Positions 8,570 to 17,055 of a stretch of 64,000 nt of DNA are shown here, one piece after another (within the stretch, counting starts at the first letter, position 1; every line of letters begins with the position of its first letter). This DNA comes from Pseudoxanthomonas sp. YR558 (lineage in GTDB: Bacteria; Pseudomonadota; Gammaproteobacteria; Xanthomonadales; Xanthomonadaceae), in contig NZ_FPCI01000001.1 in NCBI RefSeq assembly GCF_900116385.1, positions 1,550,001-1,614,000 of the forward strand, read 5' to 3'. Below the pieces are notes generated by a model. The model was given only the letters and a program-made list of their open reading frames with translations, was not told the DNA's origin and made no database searches. Both the position numbers and the translations under genes were made by a program.

Positions 8570-9616
8570 TCAGGCAGCCAAGACACGGGCGGGATCGAAG
8601 TCGATGCCCGTGATGTAGCGGCGCCCGGCGTGCGCCTTGATATGCACGACGATGTCGATGGTCATCTTCAGCAGACGCTTGATGACTTCGAACTCCAGGC
8701 CTGCGCCTTCGACAGACGCCTTGACCATCAGGGCGAGCTGGTCCCAGGTCTGCGCCGTGCTGCCGGCGTGACAACTGGTGATAGAGCCCGGATGGCCGGA
8801 TGCGCAATTGCGGATGAAGTAGAAAGACTCGTCGCCGCGCAATTCCGCCAGGATGATGCGGTCCGGCTTCATGCGAAGACAGGCTTCCATGCAGTTCTTG
8901 GCAGTGATATTGCTGGCGCTCTGCCCCCCTTTCGAGTACAGGAGATGCACGACATTGGGTTGGCGAATGAACAGTTCGCGGGCGTCCTCGATCGTCACCA
9001 GGCGCTCCTGGTCGGGGATATGGTTGACCAGAGACTTCATGAAGGTCGTCTTGCCGCTGCCGGTCGCGCCGGCCACCACGATGTTCTTGTGATAGTGCAC
9101 AGCCTTCCGGAAGAACTCCGCATAGTTGCGGCTGCGGCGGAGCTCCAGTAGTTCCTGATCATGGTCGCCGAGAACTTGCTGCTGCTCGAGGATCTCGTCG
9201 AAGAAGCCGTCCCGTTCGTACTGCTCCAGCGACTTGCTGAACTTCGCCGGCAGGCGGATGGTGATCGATACCTTGCCGGCGTCGCAGGCTGGCGGGATCA
9301 CGAACTGCGCGCGTTGCCCGGTCGGAAAGGTCAGCGACACCATTGGATCGATGTCGGTGATGCGCTGGCCGGTGTTGCTTTCGTTGACGACCGAGGTGCA
9401 GAACTGCCGCGCACGCTCGAAGGTCAGCGTCGGCACCTCGGCTTTGAGCCAGCCCGCTCGCGCCGTTTCGAGATAGAGCTCACCTGGGCGATTGATGCAG
9501 ATCTCGGTCACATCCGAGGAGTGCATGTGCTCGCCGATCCCCAGCACCTGGTACTGGTAGTCCAGGAACTCGGTGGAGACACGGGCAATAGGCTCATTCT
9601 GCGTGTCCATATCCAT
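8570..9616 (-). CDS. virB11: VirB11, hexameric traffic ATPase
   Basis: 348 residues. The N-terminal domain (to about 140) binds the membrane or VirB4; the C-terminal RecA-like domain has Walker A GATGSGKT at residues 183-190, an Asp box (VTIEDARELF) and Walker B-type RIILAELRGDE, followed by the His box (GHPGSITSCHAGS). VirB11 rings switch VirB4 between pilus assembly and secretion. The start at 9616 lies 7 bp after virB10; an ATG two codons later (9610) is an alternative. Confidence 0.95.
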   Translation of the reverse strand: MDMDTQNEPIARVSTEFLDYQYQVLGIGEHMHSSDVTEICINRPGELYLETARAGWLKAEVPTLTFERARQFCTSVVNESNTGQRITDIDPMVSLTFPTGQRAQFVIPPACDAGKVSITIRLPAKFSKSLEQYERDGFFDEILEQQQVLGDHDQELLELRRSRNYAEFFRKAVHYHKNIVVAGATGSGKTTFMKSLVNHIPDQERLVTIEDARELFIRQPNVVHLLYSKGGQSASNITAKNCMEACLRMKPDRIILAELRGDESFYFIRNCASGHPGSITSCHAGSTAQTWDQLALMVKASVEGAGLEFEVIKRLLKMTIDIVVHIKAHAGRRYITGIDFDPARVLAA

Positions 9617-9623
9617 AGATCCG

Positions 9624-10814
9624 TCAGCGCATGACAGCCGAGAAGTCGACGTCACGCGCCACGTACACGTTGACGACAGTTCCTTGGTTGATCGTCACCG
9701 TGGGAGGGCGCGCCATGTTGCGGTCCAGCGCCATGTTGGCAAGGCGCTCCATGGTCCTTGCGGTATTGCTCTCGTATGGATTCTGGACGATGGCACCATT
9801 GACGATCGAGGTTTCCTGCGGACCGTGCTTGGCACCCGCATACTTGAAGGCATCGCTCAGCATGCTGATCAGCAGCGCGGACGAGATACGCTGTGTCCAG
9901 TGTGCGGAATAGTGTCCCGGGTTGCCCGCAGACCCCAGCATGTCGGTTCCTGGGCTTCGCATGTTGACGTCCATGCCGGTGGGCGTCGTAATGCGATCCC
10001 AGACGATAGCAGCGCGCTCGCCGATGATGGCTTCGGCGTCATAGCGCCCCATTACCTTCGAACCACGCGGAAGCAGCAATCGCTTGCCGTTGACGGAGTA
10101 CACAGGCTCGGTCACGACACAGGACGTAAAGCCCGGCACGTCGGTGATCACGCGCGATTCGAGTACACAGCGAATGTAAGTACCCCGCAGAAGCAGGGTG
10201 TTCGGGTTGTACAGAGGTTTGGCGCTGGACACGTCCTCCGACTTGGCGGTCGCCGCGGCGTCAGACTCCGTCCCAGCCTGCATCATGAGACGGGCGTAGT
10301 CGTCTGGCGACATCACTCCCGGTACCGAGCCCGATTGGCCCGATGACGCACGGTTGCCCGACGCGTCCATGATGCGACGGTCCCTGAGCGTCAGTTCGGC
10401 GCTCTCAGCGGAGGGGGTCTGGGGGAAGTTGAAGCTGGGGACCGCCGGTGATTCGTCAACCACTGGCAGAGGCGGCAGATCCGGTTCTGCCACCATTGCC
10501 GGCTGCTCGGGAGGAAGCTCGGGGAGGTCTTTGGGAGCGGCCGGAATCACCAGTTGCTCTCCTCGGGAATTCCCAGCCACGTCATCATCCGGGTCGGAGA
10601 CTGCGGTACTGAATATCCAGAACGCGACGGCCAGGAGGAGCAGTACGATGCCTCCCAGGAACAGCAGCGCTTTGCGGTTTAGACGCTGCACATCGACCGA
10701 GCGCAGGTAAGGCGCGTTCGCGTCGAGATCGGGTTCCGCCCCGGGGCGGCCGCCTTGTTGGTAGGGGTTACGCTGCGCGGGCTCGACATGGGGTTCGTTC
10801 GGTGTCTGGTTCAT
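9624..10814 (-). CDS. virB10: VirB10, envelope-spanning core protein
   Basis: 396 residues with a cytoplasmic N-terminus, one transmembrane helix (about 49-69), a Pro-rich periplasmic stretch (95-135) and a C-terminal TrbI/VirB10 beta-barrel domain (about 200-390). Recognisable parts are the LLLRGTYIRCVLESRV strand, LPRGSKVMGRYD, and the two-helix antenna region that forms the outer-membrane pore. VirB10 links both membranes and senses ATP use by VirD4 and VirB11. The start codon overlaps the virB9 stop (ATGA). Confidence 0.95.
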   Translation of the reverse strand: MNQTPNEPHVEPAQRNPYQQGGRPGAEPDLDANAPYLRSVDVQRLNRKALLFLGGIVLLLLAVAFWIFSTAVSDPDDDVAGNSRGEQLVIPAAPKDLPELPPEQPAMVAEPDLPPLPVVDESPAVPSFNFPQTPSAESAELTLRDRRIMDASGNRASSGQSGSVPGVMSPDDYARLMMQAGTESDAAATAKSEDVSSAKPLYNPNTLLLRGTYIRCVLESRVITDVPGFTSCVVTEPVYSVNGKRLLLPRGSKVMGRYDAEAIIGERAAIVWDRITTPTGMDVNMRSPGTDMLGSAGNPGHYSAHWTQRISSALLISMLSDAFKYAGAKHGPQETSIVNGAIVQNPYESNTARTMERLANMALDRNMARPPTVTINQGTVVNVYVARDVDFSAVMR

Positions 10815-11575
10815 TGCTCCGGACTCCTGCGCAGGCCCACCACGTTGTCGCCGTGACGGATGACCAAGTAGGGATACGTGCCATGCACGACGATGGTGTC
10901 GTCCTGTACGGTCGAGTTGACGACGAACTCGTCACCGCTTTGGGTTTCCCGTGCGAGTACCACCGGGAAGTTTCCGCTTGGGAAGCGGGTACGGTCGCCC
11001 ATTCGGATGTAGGTGAATCGGCGATCGTCGTACACCGTCGTCGGCACGAGCCAAGCCGGGCCGCGCTTGCGCTGCGCGTACTCGTAGTTGAAGTGGTATG
11101 CGCGCCCCGGTTCGACCCCAGTGCTAATCTCAGACGTCGTCTCTTGCGGTCGATTGGCAGCACCGGCAAAGCTCGTATCACCTGGATATGCGAACTTGAT
11201 GCGGTATTGCACGCCCGCTGCCCGTGCCTGATCCAGCACACGCCAGTCTGTCGCCACGACCTTGAGTTCAAAAATGTACGAATGGGCTGCGGTACGCACC
11301 AGAAGGTTGGTGTCGACGTCGACATTCTTCGGCTTCAGATAGAACACGTTCCCGCGACGGCTGATGTCCCAGCCGCCACTGAAGCCGGTGCTGAAGTCCA
11401 GGATCTCCTCATGCGGAGATAGCTCGATCTGCGTGGTGATGCCGAGGCCGGTGCGCACCGGATACACCTTGTCCGGCGTGTACGTGTACTCCTCGATCAC
11501 TTGCGCCACCGCAGGCAGCGTCATGAGTAATAAGCCAATAGCAGCCAAACGCAGCAGGGCGTCCTTCAACCTCAT
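10811..11575 (-). CDS. virB9: VirB9, outer-membrane core complex protein
   Basis: 254 residues with a Sec signal peptide cleaved near AVAQ (residue 24). The N-terminal half is the VirB9/TrbG/CagX beta domain; the C-terminal half has the paired-strand segment that binds VirB7 and the VirB10 cap (YEYAQRKRGPAWLVPTTVYDDRRFTYIRM is split across 170-200). With VirB7 and VirB10 it builds the 14-fold core complex. ATGA overlaps couple it to virB8 upstream and virB10 downstream. Confidence 0.95.
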   Translation of the reverse strand: MRLKDALLRLAAIGLLLMTLPAVAQVIEEYTYTPDKVYPVRTGLGITTQIELSPHEEILDFSTGFSGGWDISRRGNVFYLKPKNVDVDTNLLVRTAAHSYIFELKVVATDWRVLDQARAAGVQYRIKFAYPGDTSFAGAANRPQETTSEISTGVEPGRAYHFNYEYAQRKRGPAWLVPTTVYDDRRFTYIRMGDRTRFPSGNFPVVLARETQSGDEFVVNSTVQDDTIVVHGTYPYLVIRHGDNVVGLRRSPEQ

Positions 11576-12498
11576 CGTTGGGGCACTCCAGGTCGAGTAT
11601 CGGGTTCCGACTGCTCCGCGGGCTGAGGTGCGGTCGATACATCGTTTTGGTTGGGGAGGGAGGCATCTGCCGGTGCTATTGCCGTGGCGTCCGTGCCTGG
11701 CATCGATGCCGATGGCGGGAGAGCGGTTGCGGGTACGCCTTGCGGCGCCGGAAACTCACGCTCCGGCACGGTCGCGGCAGCGAAATCGTCGTCGACGCGA
11801 TAGTTGGTGACACGGAATCCCAGTGGATTCAGTAGCCGGTCCTCTTCGCTCAACCTGAGATCCGGGTTGTACGTGAACTCCAACGTGGCGATGCGACTGT
11901 CCAGCGGCTGTACCTGTCCCCGCCCCTTGTCGTAAAGGCTTCTCTGGTACCGAACTGTCGCACCGGTGGGACGCGCGCCTCCGCCGCCCCCCATGAGAAC
12001 GATGCTGAGGATGCGCGTACGGACTGAGCTCGCCCCCCCATAAAGCCGGAACGGCCGCTCAGGATTGCTTTCAGAGTGCAACGCGATGTAGGCCGGGGAC
12101 ACCGCCGGACCAGCCATCGACAGTGTTGTTCGCCAGTTGCGCTGTCCGATCAAGCCTGAATCGTAGGACTCCCGAGCCAGGACGAACTGCGCGACGTTGC
12201 TCTTGTTGATGGCTTCCTCGGTGGTGATATCCCGATCCTGGAAGTTACCCGAGAGGCGCGCCACGCTGGCAGTGCCTGTATAGGGGTCGGCCATCACGAG
12301 GTAAGGCACTTTCTCCTTCAACGGCAGGAACAGGAAATAGCCCCCCGCCAGGATCAGGGACATCACTATGGCAGACCACGCGACCAGCCAGGCACGGCGC
12401 TCGCTTCTCCTCGCGCGATCCGCCAACGTCAGCTCGAAACTGACCCCCTGCGCGACAGCGCGGTCGATATCCGGGGTCGACGTTTTCTTATTGAACAT
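11572..12498 (-). CDS. virB8: VirB8, inner-membrane assembly factor
   Basis: 308 residues: short cytoplasmic N-terminus, one transmembrane helix (about 37-58), then a periplasmic NTF2-like domain (about 75-235) with the conserved YNPDLRLSEEDRLLNPLGFRV end and the NPxG signature. A Pro/Ala-rich tail of about 60 residues follows, longer than in Agrobacterium VirB8. A loop rich in Gly (MGGGGGARPTGATV) is inserted near residue 170. VirB8 nucleates the inner-membrane complex. It starts 15 bp after virB7. Confidence 0.92.
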   Translation of the reverse strand: MFNKKTSTPDIDRAVAQGVSFELTLADRARRSERRAWLVAWSAIVMSLILAGGYFLFLPLKEKVPYLVMADPYTGTASVARLSGNFQDRDITTEEAINKSNVAQFVLARESYDSGLIGQRNWRTTLSMAGPAVSPAYIALHSESNPERPFRLYGGASSVRTRILSIVLMGGGGGARPTGATVRYQRSLYDKGRGQVQPLDSRIATLEFTYNPDLRLSEEDRLLNPLGFRVTNYRVDDDFAAATVPEREFPAPQGVPATALPPSASMPGTDATAIAPADASLPNQNDVSTAPQPAEQSEPDTRPGVPQR

Positions 12499-12513
12499 GC
12501 GCAGCCCGTGCCT

Positions 12514-12963
12514 TCAGTCGCCCAACGACGCCGATGGGGCCACGCCTGCGGAAGAAAGCGATGCCTGGCTCACAATGATGCGTGGACGCTCAATGACGAT
12601 GCGCACGCCCTGCTCGCCGTACGCCGCCGACAACGCACCGGCAGCTTCCTCCAGACTGTTAGTGCGGATCTGCGCGACTGGCGCATGGAGCGTGTAGTCG
12701 TTCGGATGCAGGTAGGCCAACGTGAGATTCGCATCTCTCGCCCACCGTCCGAGCATGGTCTTCAGCGTGCCATCCGCGGGCGAGGCCTGGTACACGTAGG
12801 CTTGCTGCAGGGGAATCGCTTGCGGCGCCTCGGCAAAGCGGTTGACCGGTCGCCAACGTCCGCCGATACCTTCCGCTTCAGGCGTCGCGCAGCCCGGCAG
12901 CCCGAGCACCAGGCCTAACACGCCGGCAAGCAAAGACGCTCGAACAACGACGTTTCGATTCAC
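12514..12963 (-). CDS. virB7: VirB7, outer-membrane lipoprotein with an N0-like domain
   Basis: 149 residues if translation starts at the GTG at 12963. That start is supported by a GGGGTGA-type site and by the lipoprotein signal that follows (GLVLGLPGC, Cys25, +2 Ala). Upstream in-frame codons to 13149 encode no plausible signal and are probably leader. Residues about 60-125 (LKTMLGRWARDANLTLAYL ... SLEEAAGALSAAYG) have the secretin N0/STN-type repeat. Agrobacterium VirB7 is only about 55 residues; the extra N0 domain is the hallmark of the bacteria-killing T4SS of Xanthomonas and Stenotrophomonas, where VirB7 forms an outer ring of the core complex. Confidence 0.88.
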   Translation of the reverse strand: MNRNVVVRASLLAGVLGLVLGLPGCATPEAEGIGGRWRPVNRFAEAPQAIPLQQAYVYQASPADGTLKTMLGRWARDANLTLAYLHPNDYTLHAPVAQIRTNSLEEAAGALSAAYGEQGVRIVIERPRIIVSQASLSSAGVAPSASLGD

Positions 12964-13228
12964 GAATCCATCACCCCTGCAATCGTCGGCAACACGAACC
13001 CGCTGCGACCCGTCGCGGGTCGCGTCGCGGCACTGATGATTGTTTGTGGGCGGCAGTGCGCGAAAGCGCATCGGGATCCGCGGACACGCCGCGATCATCG
13101 CCGTGCACGGATTGATGGCCCGTGCCATACCCCCTGTGTTCGCATCCATGTGGGTAACGCTCCAGTGAATCCAGATGGCGCCTACGGATCACATCCGATC
13201 CGACTACTGCATCACGACATTCGCGCCG

Positions 13229-13257
13229 AACATATCCACGACATTTTGTGCCGTCAA
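13229..13257 (-). promoter_or_regulatory. Candidate sigma-70 promoter of the virB operon
   Basis: Minus-strand TTGACG (13252-13257) and TATGTT (13229-13234) are separated by exactly 17 bp. They match consensus at 5/6 and 4/6. Transcription would start near 13222, leaving a leader of roughly 260 nt before the GTG of virB7. It is the best promoter I can see upstream of virB7. Confidence 0.5.
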
Positions 13258-13411
13258 CCCAATTGCACGAGTAAACATGTGTACGAACATTTGTGAAAGT
13301 TCAACAAACATCGAGAAAGACCATAAAACAAGCGACATATTGCAGATTGGTGAACCTGCGAGCACCACTTAACTCATGGACGTGAAGATGATTGTGAAAC
13401 CACGTATCGCG

Positions 13412-13427
13412 TCACATGATCACGTGA
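13412..13427. promoter_or_regulatory. Imperfect 16-bp palindrome in the divergent region
   Basis: TCACATGATCACGTGA reads almost the same on both strands, with one mismatched pair flanking a perfect TGATCA centre and TCAC/GTGA ends. Position between two divergent T4SS transcription units makes a regulator site plausible; no protein is assigned. Confidence 0.35.
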
Positions 13428-13552
13428 AGACGTCCTTCACTCGCATGAATGCAAGCGATTCAAGTGGATTCGTTGTGACGTATTGAAGTTCGAGCGCGTT
13501 GTGCATCATCCTGAAAGGAATTCATATCGCCCATCCATAGACAAGGATCGAC

Positions 13553-14152
13553 ATGGACTCATCGAAGATGGATGAATTCCTCGCCAACGCGGCGTTGCTC
13601 GCGGCTCATCTTAAGGAGCAGTGCGAACGGGCAACGGCTTCACAGCAGTCGTCGGCCGATGATCTCCGGGGCGCAGCAATCGTGGTAAGAAGAACCATCG
13701 AGGAGGGTAAACGCGAACTCGTAGAGCATGCGGGTTCTGCTGTGTCCACCGCGCTTGCAGAGAAGATTCCTGCAGCGACAAACGACATACTTGAGACGTC
13801 CGCGCGCTTGAAACAGGTAACGGACCGTTTCCATAACGAGCAGGCTGCACTGGAACGCAGAATGCGGCTTCTCGGTACAAGCACCTTGAGTGCCATCGCC
13901 GTTGCCTGCGCGGTGCTCATCGCCGGAACCGGATATGCGTCCTGGTACAACGTGAAGCGTGCGCAGCGTGCCCACGCCGATGCAGAAGTCCTCGATGCGC
14001 TGCGGCAAGTCACCATTACCGCGTGCGATGGGGCTCCATGCATCAAGCTTGAAGATGGCCTCCGCCGCTGGGGAAAGAACAGAGACTATGTTCTTGTCGA
14101 CGGGAGGAAGGAAAGCAGTGGCGAGCCCACGGGCGAGCGCCAACCGAAGTAG
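13553..14152 (+). CDS. Unknown coiled-coil membrane protein upstream of virD4
   Basis: 199 residues, not recognised. Residues 1-100 are polar and helical with little Pro, likely coiled coil. A single transmembrane segment follows (about 107-127, STLSAIAVACAVLIAGTGYA), then a short C-terminal domain with two Cys (ITACDGAPCIKLEDGLRRW) and a DYVLVD strand. The gene ends 27 bp before virD4 and lies opposite virB7, so it is probably cotranscribed with virD4. Its base composition is less GC-rich than the housekeeping genes to the right. The helical-domain/TM/small-domain layout recalls accessory mobilisation proteins, but I cannot name a family. Confidence 0.75.
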   Translation: MDSSKMDEFLANAALLAAHLKEQCERATASQQSSADDLRGAAIVVRRTIEEGKRELVEHAGSAVSTALAEKIPAATNDILETSARLKQVTDRFHNEQAALERRMRLLGTSTLSAIAVACAVLIAGTGYASWYNVKRAQRAHADAEVLDALRQVTITACDGAPCIKLEDGLRRWGKNRDYVLVDGRKESSGEPTGERQPK

Positions 14153-14179
14153 ACGGCATGCGGCCCAGTCGCCGCGCGA

Positions 14180-15874
14180 ATGGATGCAAGAACGGGGGAA
14201 ATCTTGGGAAACGTACGCTTTCTGGCAAGCGCGGCACTTGGCATCGGCGCCCTTGTAGGGGGCATCTATTTATCTGGATATCTGTCCCTACTTTTTCTGG
14301 GGGTCGACGGTGCACAAGCCGAGTGGCACACCTACTTCGACTACCTGAAGCACATCGACCATCCGCGGGTCCAGCCCTATGCCTGGCGCATCAGGACTGC
14401 CGGTGCCGTCGGAGGGGGCCTGATGCTATTGGTATGGCTTGCGCTCGTTGTGATGATCTTCAAGCTGCGAAGCCATCGCAACCTGCATGGTCGGGCGAGG
14501 TTCGCCGGCATGATCGATCTCGGCAGGAAGGGATTCCTGGGCGACGGTGACGACGGGATCGTTGTCGGAAAGATGAACAGCAAACTGCTTCGCCTGCGCG
14601 GTCAGCAATTCGTGATCCTCGCGGCACCGACGCGCTCCGGAAAGGGCGTGGGGATCGTGATTCCCAATCTACTCGATTATCGCGAGTCCGCCGTGGTGCT
14701 GGACATCAAGCAAGAGAACTTCGACCTTACGTCGGGCTGGAGGCAGTCTATCGGGCACGAGGTCTACCTGTTCAATCCTTTTGCGGAGGATCGCAGGACG
14801 CACCGCTGGAATCCGATGACGTATGTTTCTAACGATTCCGCGTTCCGCGTATCCGACCTGCAAAGCATCGCAGCAATGCTGTATCCCGATGGCGATGACA
14901 AGGACAAGTTCTGGGTCAGTCAGGCACGCAATGCCTTCCTTGCGTTCTCGCTGTATGTCTTCGAGCGGCATGGGCACGATCACACGACCGAGAGGCCAAC
15001 ATTGGGCGCCATCCTGCGTGTGGCGTCGGGCGACGGCGGAGAGTTGAAGTCCTACCTACAGAAGCTCATCGAGGCGCCGTTCCTCAGCGCGCAGACACGC
15101 GCGGCGTTCGCGGGATTGCTGTCCCAGGCCGACGTGACGTTCGCCTCGATCATAGGTTCGTTCCGGGAGCCACTGAATCCATGGCTCAATCCAGTCCTGG
15201 ACGCCGCCACCAGTGCGGACGACTTCCGTCTTGACGACGTGCGCCGACGTCGCATGACGATCTATGTCGGTATCCAACCGAACAAGCTCGCCGAAAGCCG
15301 GTTGATCGTGAACCTGTTCTTCAGTCAGCTCATCAACGTCAACACCAAGACACTGCCGCAGAACGATGCGTCGCTGAAGCATCAGTGCCTGCTGTTGATG
15401 GATGAATTCACCGCGATCGGTCGCGTGGACATCATCTCGAAGTCCGTTGCGTACATGGCGGGATACAACCTGAGGCTGCTGCCGATCATCCAGTCGATGG
15501 CGCAGCTGGATGCGGTGTATGGGAAGGAGCTGTCGCGCACCATCATTACCAACCATGCGTTGCAGATCATCTACGCACCCCGCGAGCAGCAGGATGCCAA
15601 TGATTACTCCGAAATGCTTGGCTACACCACCATCCGGCGGCGCTCCCGGACGCGGTCGCATGGCCAGGGGAGGAATGTCTCCGACAACGAGGTGCTGGAG
15701 AAGCGGGCGCTGATGCTGCCCCAGGAGCTCAAGGCCATGGGACCCAAGAAGGAGATCGTCCTGTACGAGGGCCTGGCGCATCCCATCTTGTGTAGCAAGA
15801 TCCGGTATTTTGACGACGCGTACTTCACCCGCCGCTTGCTGCCCAAGGCGCACGTCGAGCCGCTGCGGATATAG
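14180..15874 (+). CDS. virD4: VirD4, type IV coupling ATPase
   Basis: 564 residues. Two N-terminal transmembrane helices (about 16-40 and 73-95) are followed by the cytoplasmic motor: Walker A APTRSGKGV at 149-157, Walker B LLLMDEFTAIG with Asp408-Glu409, and an all-alpha domain between them. VirD4 recognises substrates and feeds them to the VirB channel; in X-T4SS it binds the XVIPCD tail of antibacterial effectors through its all-alpha domain. No relaxase gene neighbours it. The ATG at 14180 has only a weak ribosome site. Confidence 0.95.
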   Translation: MDARTGEILGNVRFLASAALGIGALVGGIYLSGYLSLLFLGVDGAQAEWHTYFDYLKHIDHPRVQPYAWRIRTAGAVGGGLMLLVWLALVVMIFKLRSHRNLHGRARFAGMIDLGRKGFLGDGDDGIVVGKMNSKLLRLRGQQFVILAAPTRSGKGVGIVIPNLLDYRESAVVLDIKQENFDLTSGWRQSIGHEVYLFNPFAEDRRTHRWNPMTYVSNDSAFRVSDLQSIAAMLYPDGDDKDKFWVSQARNAFLAFSLYVFERHGHDHTTERPTLGAILRVASGDGGELKSYLQKLIEAPFLSAQTRAAFAGLLSQADVTFASIIGSFREPLNPWLNPVLDAATSADDFRLDDVRRRRMTIYVGIQPNKLAESRLIVNLFFSQLINVNTKTLPQNDASLKHQCLLLMDEFTAIGRVDIISKSVAYMAGYNLRLLPIIQSMAQLDAVYGKELSRTIITNHALQIIYAPREQQDANDYSEMLGYTTIRRRSRTRSHGQGRNVSDNEVLEKRALMLPQELKAMGPKKEIVLYEGLAHPILCSKIRYFDDAYFTRRLLPKAHVEPLRI

Positions 15875-15955
15875 CGCACGCGGCGCCTGCCGGGCGCCGG
15901 GGCATCCGGGTTAGAATCCGCCGGAATCGACCCACCCTGTCCGGGAGTTCTTTCC

Positions 15956-16330
15956 ATGCAGTGCCCCAAATGCCACAGCCCGATGGAACTGATCGTGGAG
16001 CCGGAGGCCACCGCGCATCGGTGCACGCAATGCAAGGGGTTGTGGTTCGAGATGATGGCGCACGAGACGCTCAAGCACCGTGCCGAGGAGATCGATACCG
16101 GCGATCCGGCGCAAGGCGAGGAATGCAACAAGGTCGACCGCATCAAGTGTCCGGTGTGCATCGGCAATCGGGACCTGATCCGCATGGTTGATCCGCAGCA
16201 GCCGCATATCTGGTTCGAGAGCTGCAAGAACTGCTACGGGCGCTTCTACGATGCGGGCGAGTACCAGGATTTCGCGGAAATCGAGTTCGCCGACCTGATC
16301 CGGGACTGGAACGCGCCCGAACGCACCTGA
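15956..16330 (+). CDS. TFIIB-type zinc-ribbon protein
   Basis: 124 residues. Residues 1-40 form a zf-TFIIB zinc ribbon: CPKCHSPM then CTQCKGLWFE, the CxxC...CxxC pattern with the typical G-x-W/F after the second pair. A second set of Cys follows (CPVCIGNRDLIRM at about 63 and CKNCYGRFYDAGEY at about 92), suggesting a second zinc site. Such small proteins are common in gammaproteobacteria but their role is unknown; nucleic-acid binding is a guess from the fold. It stands alone and converges with the HAD gene (2-bp gap). Confidence 0.85.
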   Translation: MQCPKCHSPMELIVEPEATAHRCTQCKGLWFEMMAHETLKHRAEEIDTGDPAQGEECNKVDRIKCPVCIGNRDLIRMVDPQQPHIWFESCKNCYGRFYDAGEYQDFAEIEFADLIRDWNAPERT

Positions 16331-16332
16331 GA

Positions 16333-17055
16333 TCAGGGAGCTCCCGCGCCGCCCCGCTCCTTGCAACCCCAGTTGAGGATCGGCGTGCCTGGCGGCAAGA
16401 CGCGCTTGAACATGTCCACGCGTGCTGGCTTCGGATTGACCACGACCGGCGCCCGCGCGGCCTTCAGCAATGGCAGGTCGGCGCTGCTGTCCGAGTAGGC
16501 CACGGCGATCTCGCCGTAGCCGCGCTCGCGCAACATGCGCATCTTTTCTTCGTTGTGGCAGTGACGCGTGGCCACCACCGCGCCCAGACGCGGCCCCACG
16601 GCCGTGCCGATCACGGGTACGTCTTCGTGGGCGACGAAGCTGAGGATGGCGCGCGCCAGTTCAGGCGGCGCGCCGGTGGCCACGACCACGCGATCACCGG
16701 CGGCACGATGCTCGCGGAAGACCTCAAGCGCGTGCGGCAGCAGGCGCTGTTGCACTTCTCCGCGGTGCGTATCCACGTACTGGTCGATCAGGGCATCGAA
16801 GCTGCGACGTCCGTGCAGGCCGAACGTGCCGATCCAGATATAGCCGGAAATGCCGCGTCGCCGCGTGGGCAGGAACGCCACCATCGGCCCCAGCACGATC
16901 GATGCGGCGATGGCCACCACCGCGCGCAGTGGATTGCGCCTAATCAACCAGGCCACCAGGTGGCCGCCCGAATCACCGTCATACAGCGTGTGGTCGAAGT
17001 CGAAGACGACGACTGGAGCGTCGGAGTGCGGCGTGGGATAAGGCGTGTCCGTCAT
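16333..17055 (-). CDS. HAD-superfamily IB phosphatase
   Basis: 240 residues with the HAD catalytic motif [10 protein letters not shown] (nucleophile Asp and acid Asp, about residues 19-28), motif [10 protein letters not shown] and motif [13 protein letters not shown]. Residues 45-65 are hydrophobic (a cap or membrane-associated helix), as in the SerB-like HAD-IB subfamily acting on phospholipid or serine phosphates. The start overlaps the trpC stop (ATGA), so it is cotranscribed with the trp genes. A SerB-like function is possible but the substrate is unknown. Confidence 0.85.
   Translation of the reverse strand: MTDTPYPTPHSDAPVVVFDFDHTLYDGDSGGHLVAWLIRRNPLRAVVAIAASIVLGPMVAFLPTRRRGISGYIWIGTFGLHGRRSFDALIDQYVDTHRGEVQQRLLPHALEVFREHRAAGDRVVVATGAPPELARAILSFVAHEDVPVIGTAVGPRLGAVVATRHCHNEEKMRMLRERGYGEIAVAYSDSSADLPLLKAARAPVVVNPKPARVDMFKRVLPPGTPILNWGCKERGGAGAP

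Larger units (their letters stand above)
12964..13552. other. 589-bp divergent regulatory region between virB7 and the virD4 operon
   Basis: No supported gene. The half next to virB7 is GC-rich and probably an untranslated leader; the half from about 13230 to 13550 is clearly AT-richer than the surrounding genes and holds the virB promoter, a 16-bp imperfect palindrome, and a weak plus-strand promoter (TTGTGC at 13499, TCATAT at 13522, 17-bp spacer) for the gene at 13553. Several GTGAA/TTCAC-type half sites lie between 13300 and 13450. Confidence 0.6.

Noticed and set aside
12964..13149. N-terminal extension of VirB7 from 13149
   Set aside because: Sixty-two codons of low-quality composition precede a clear lipoprotein signal beginning at the GTG at 12963.
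15881..15899. Hairpin after virD4 as a terminator
   Set aside because: A 7-bp stem (CGGCGCC/GGCGCCG) with no T run after it; in this GC-rich sequence it is not convincing alone.
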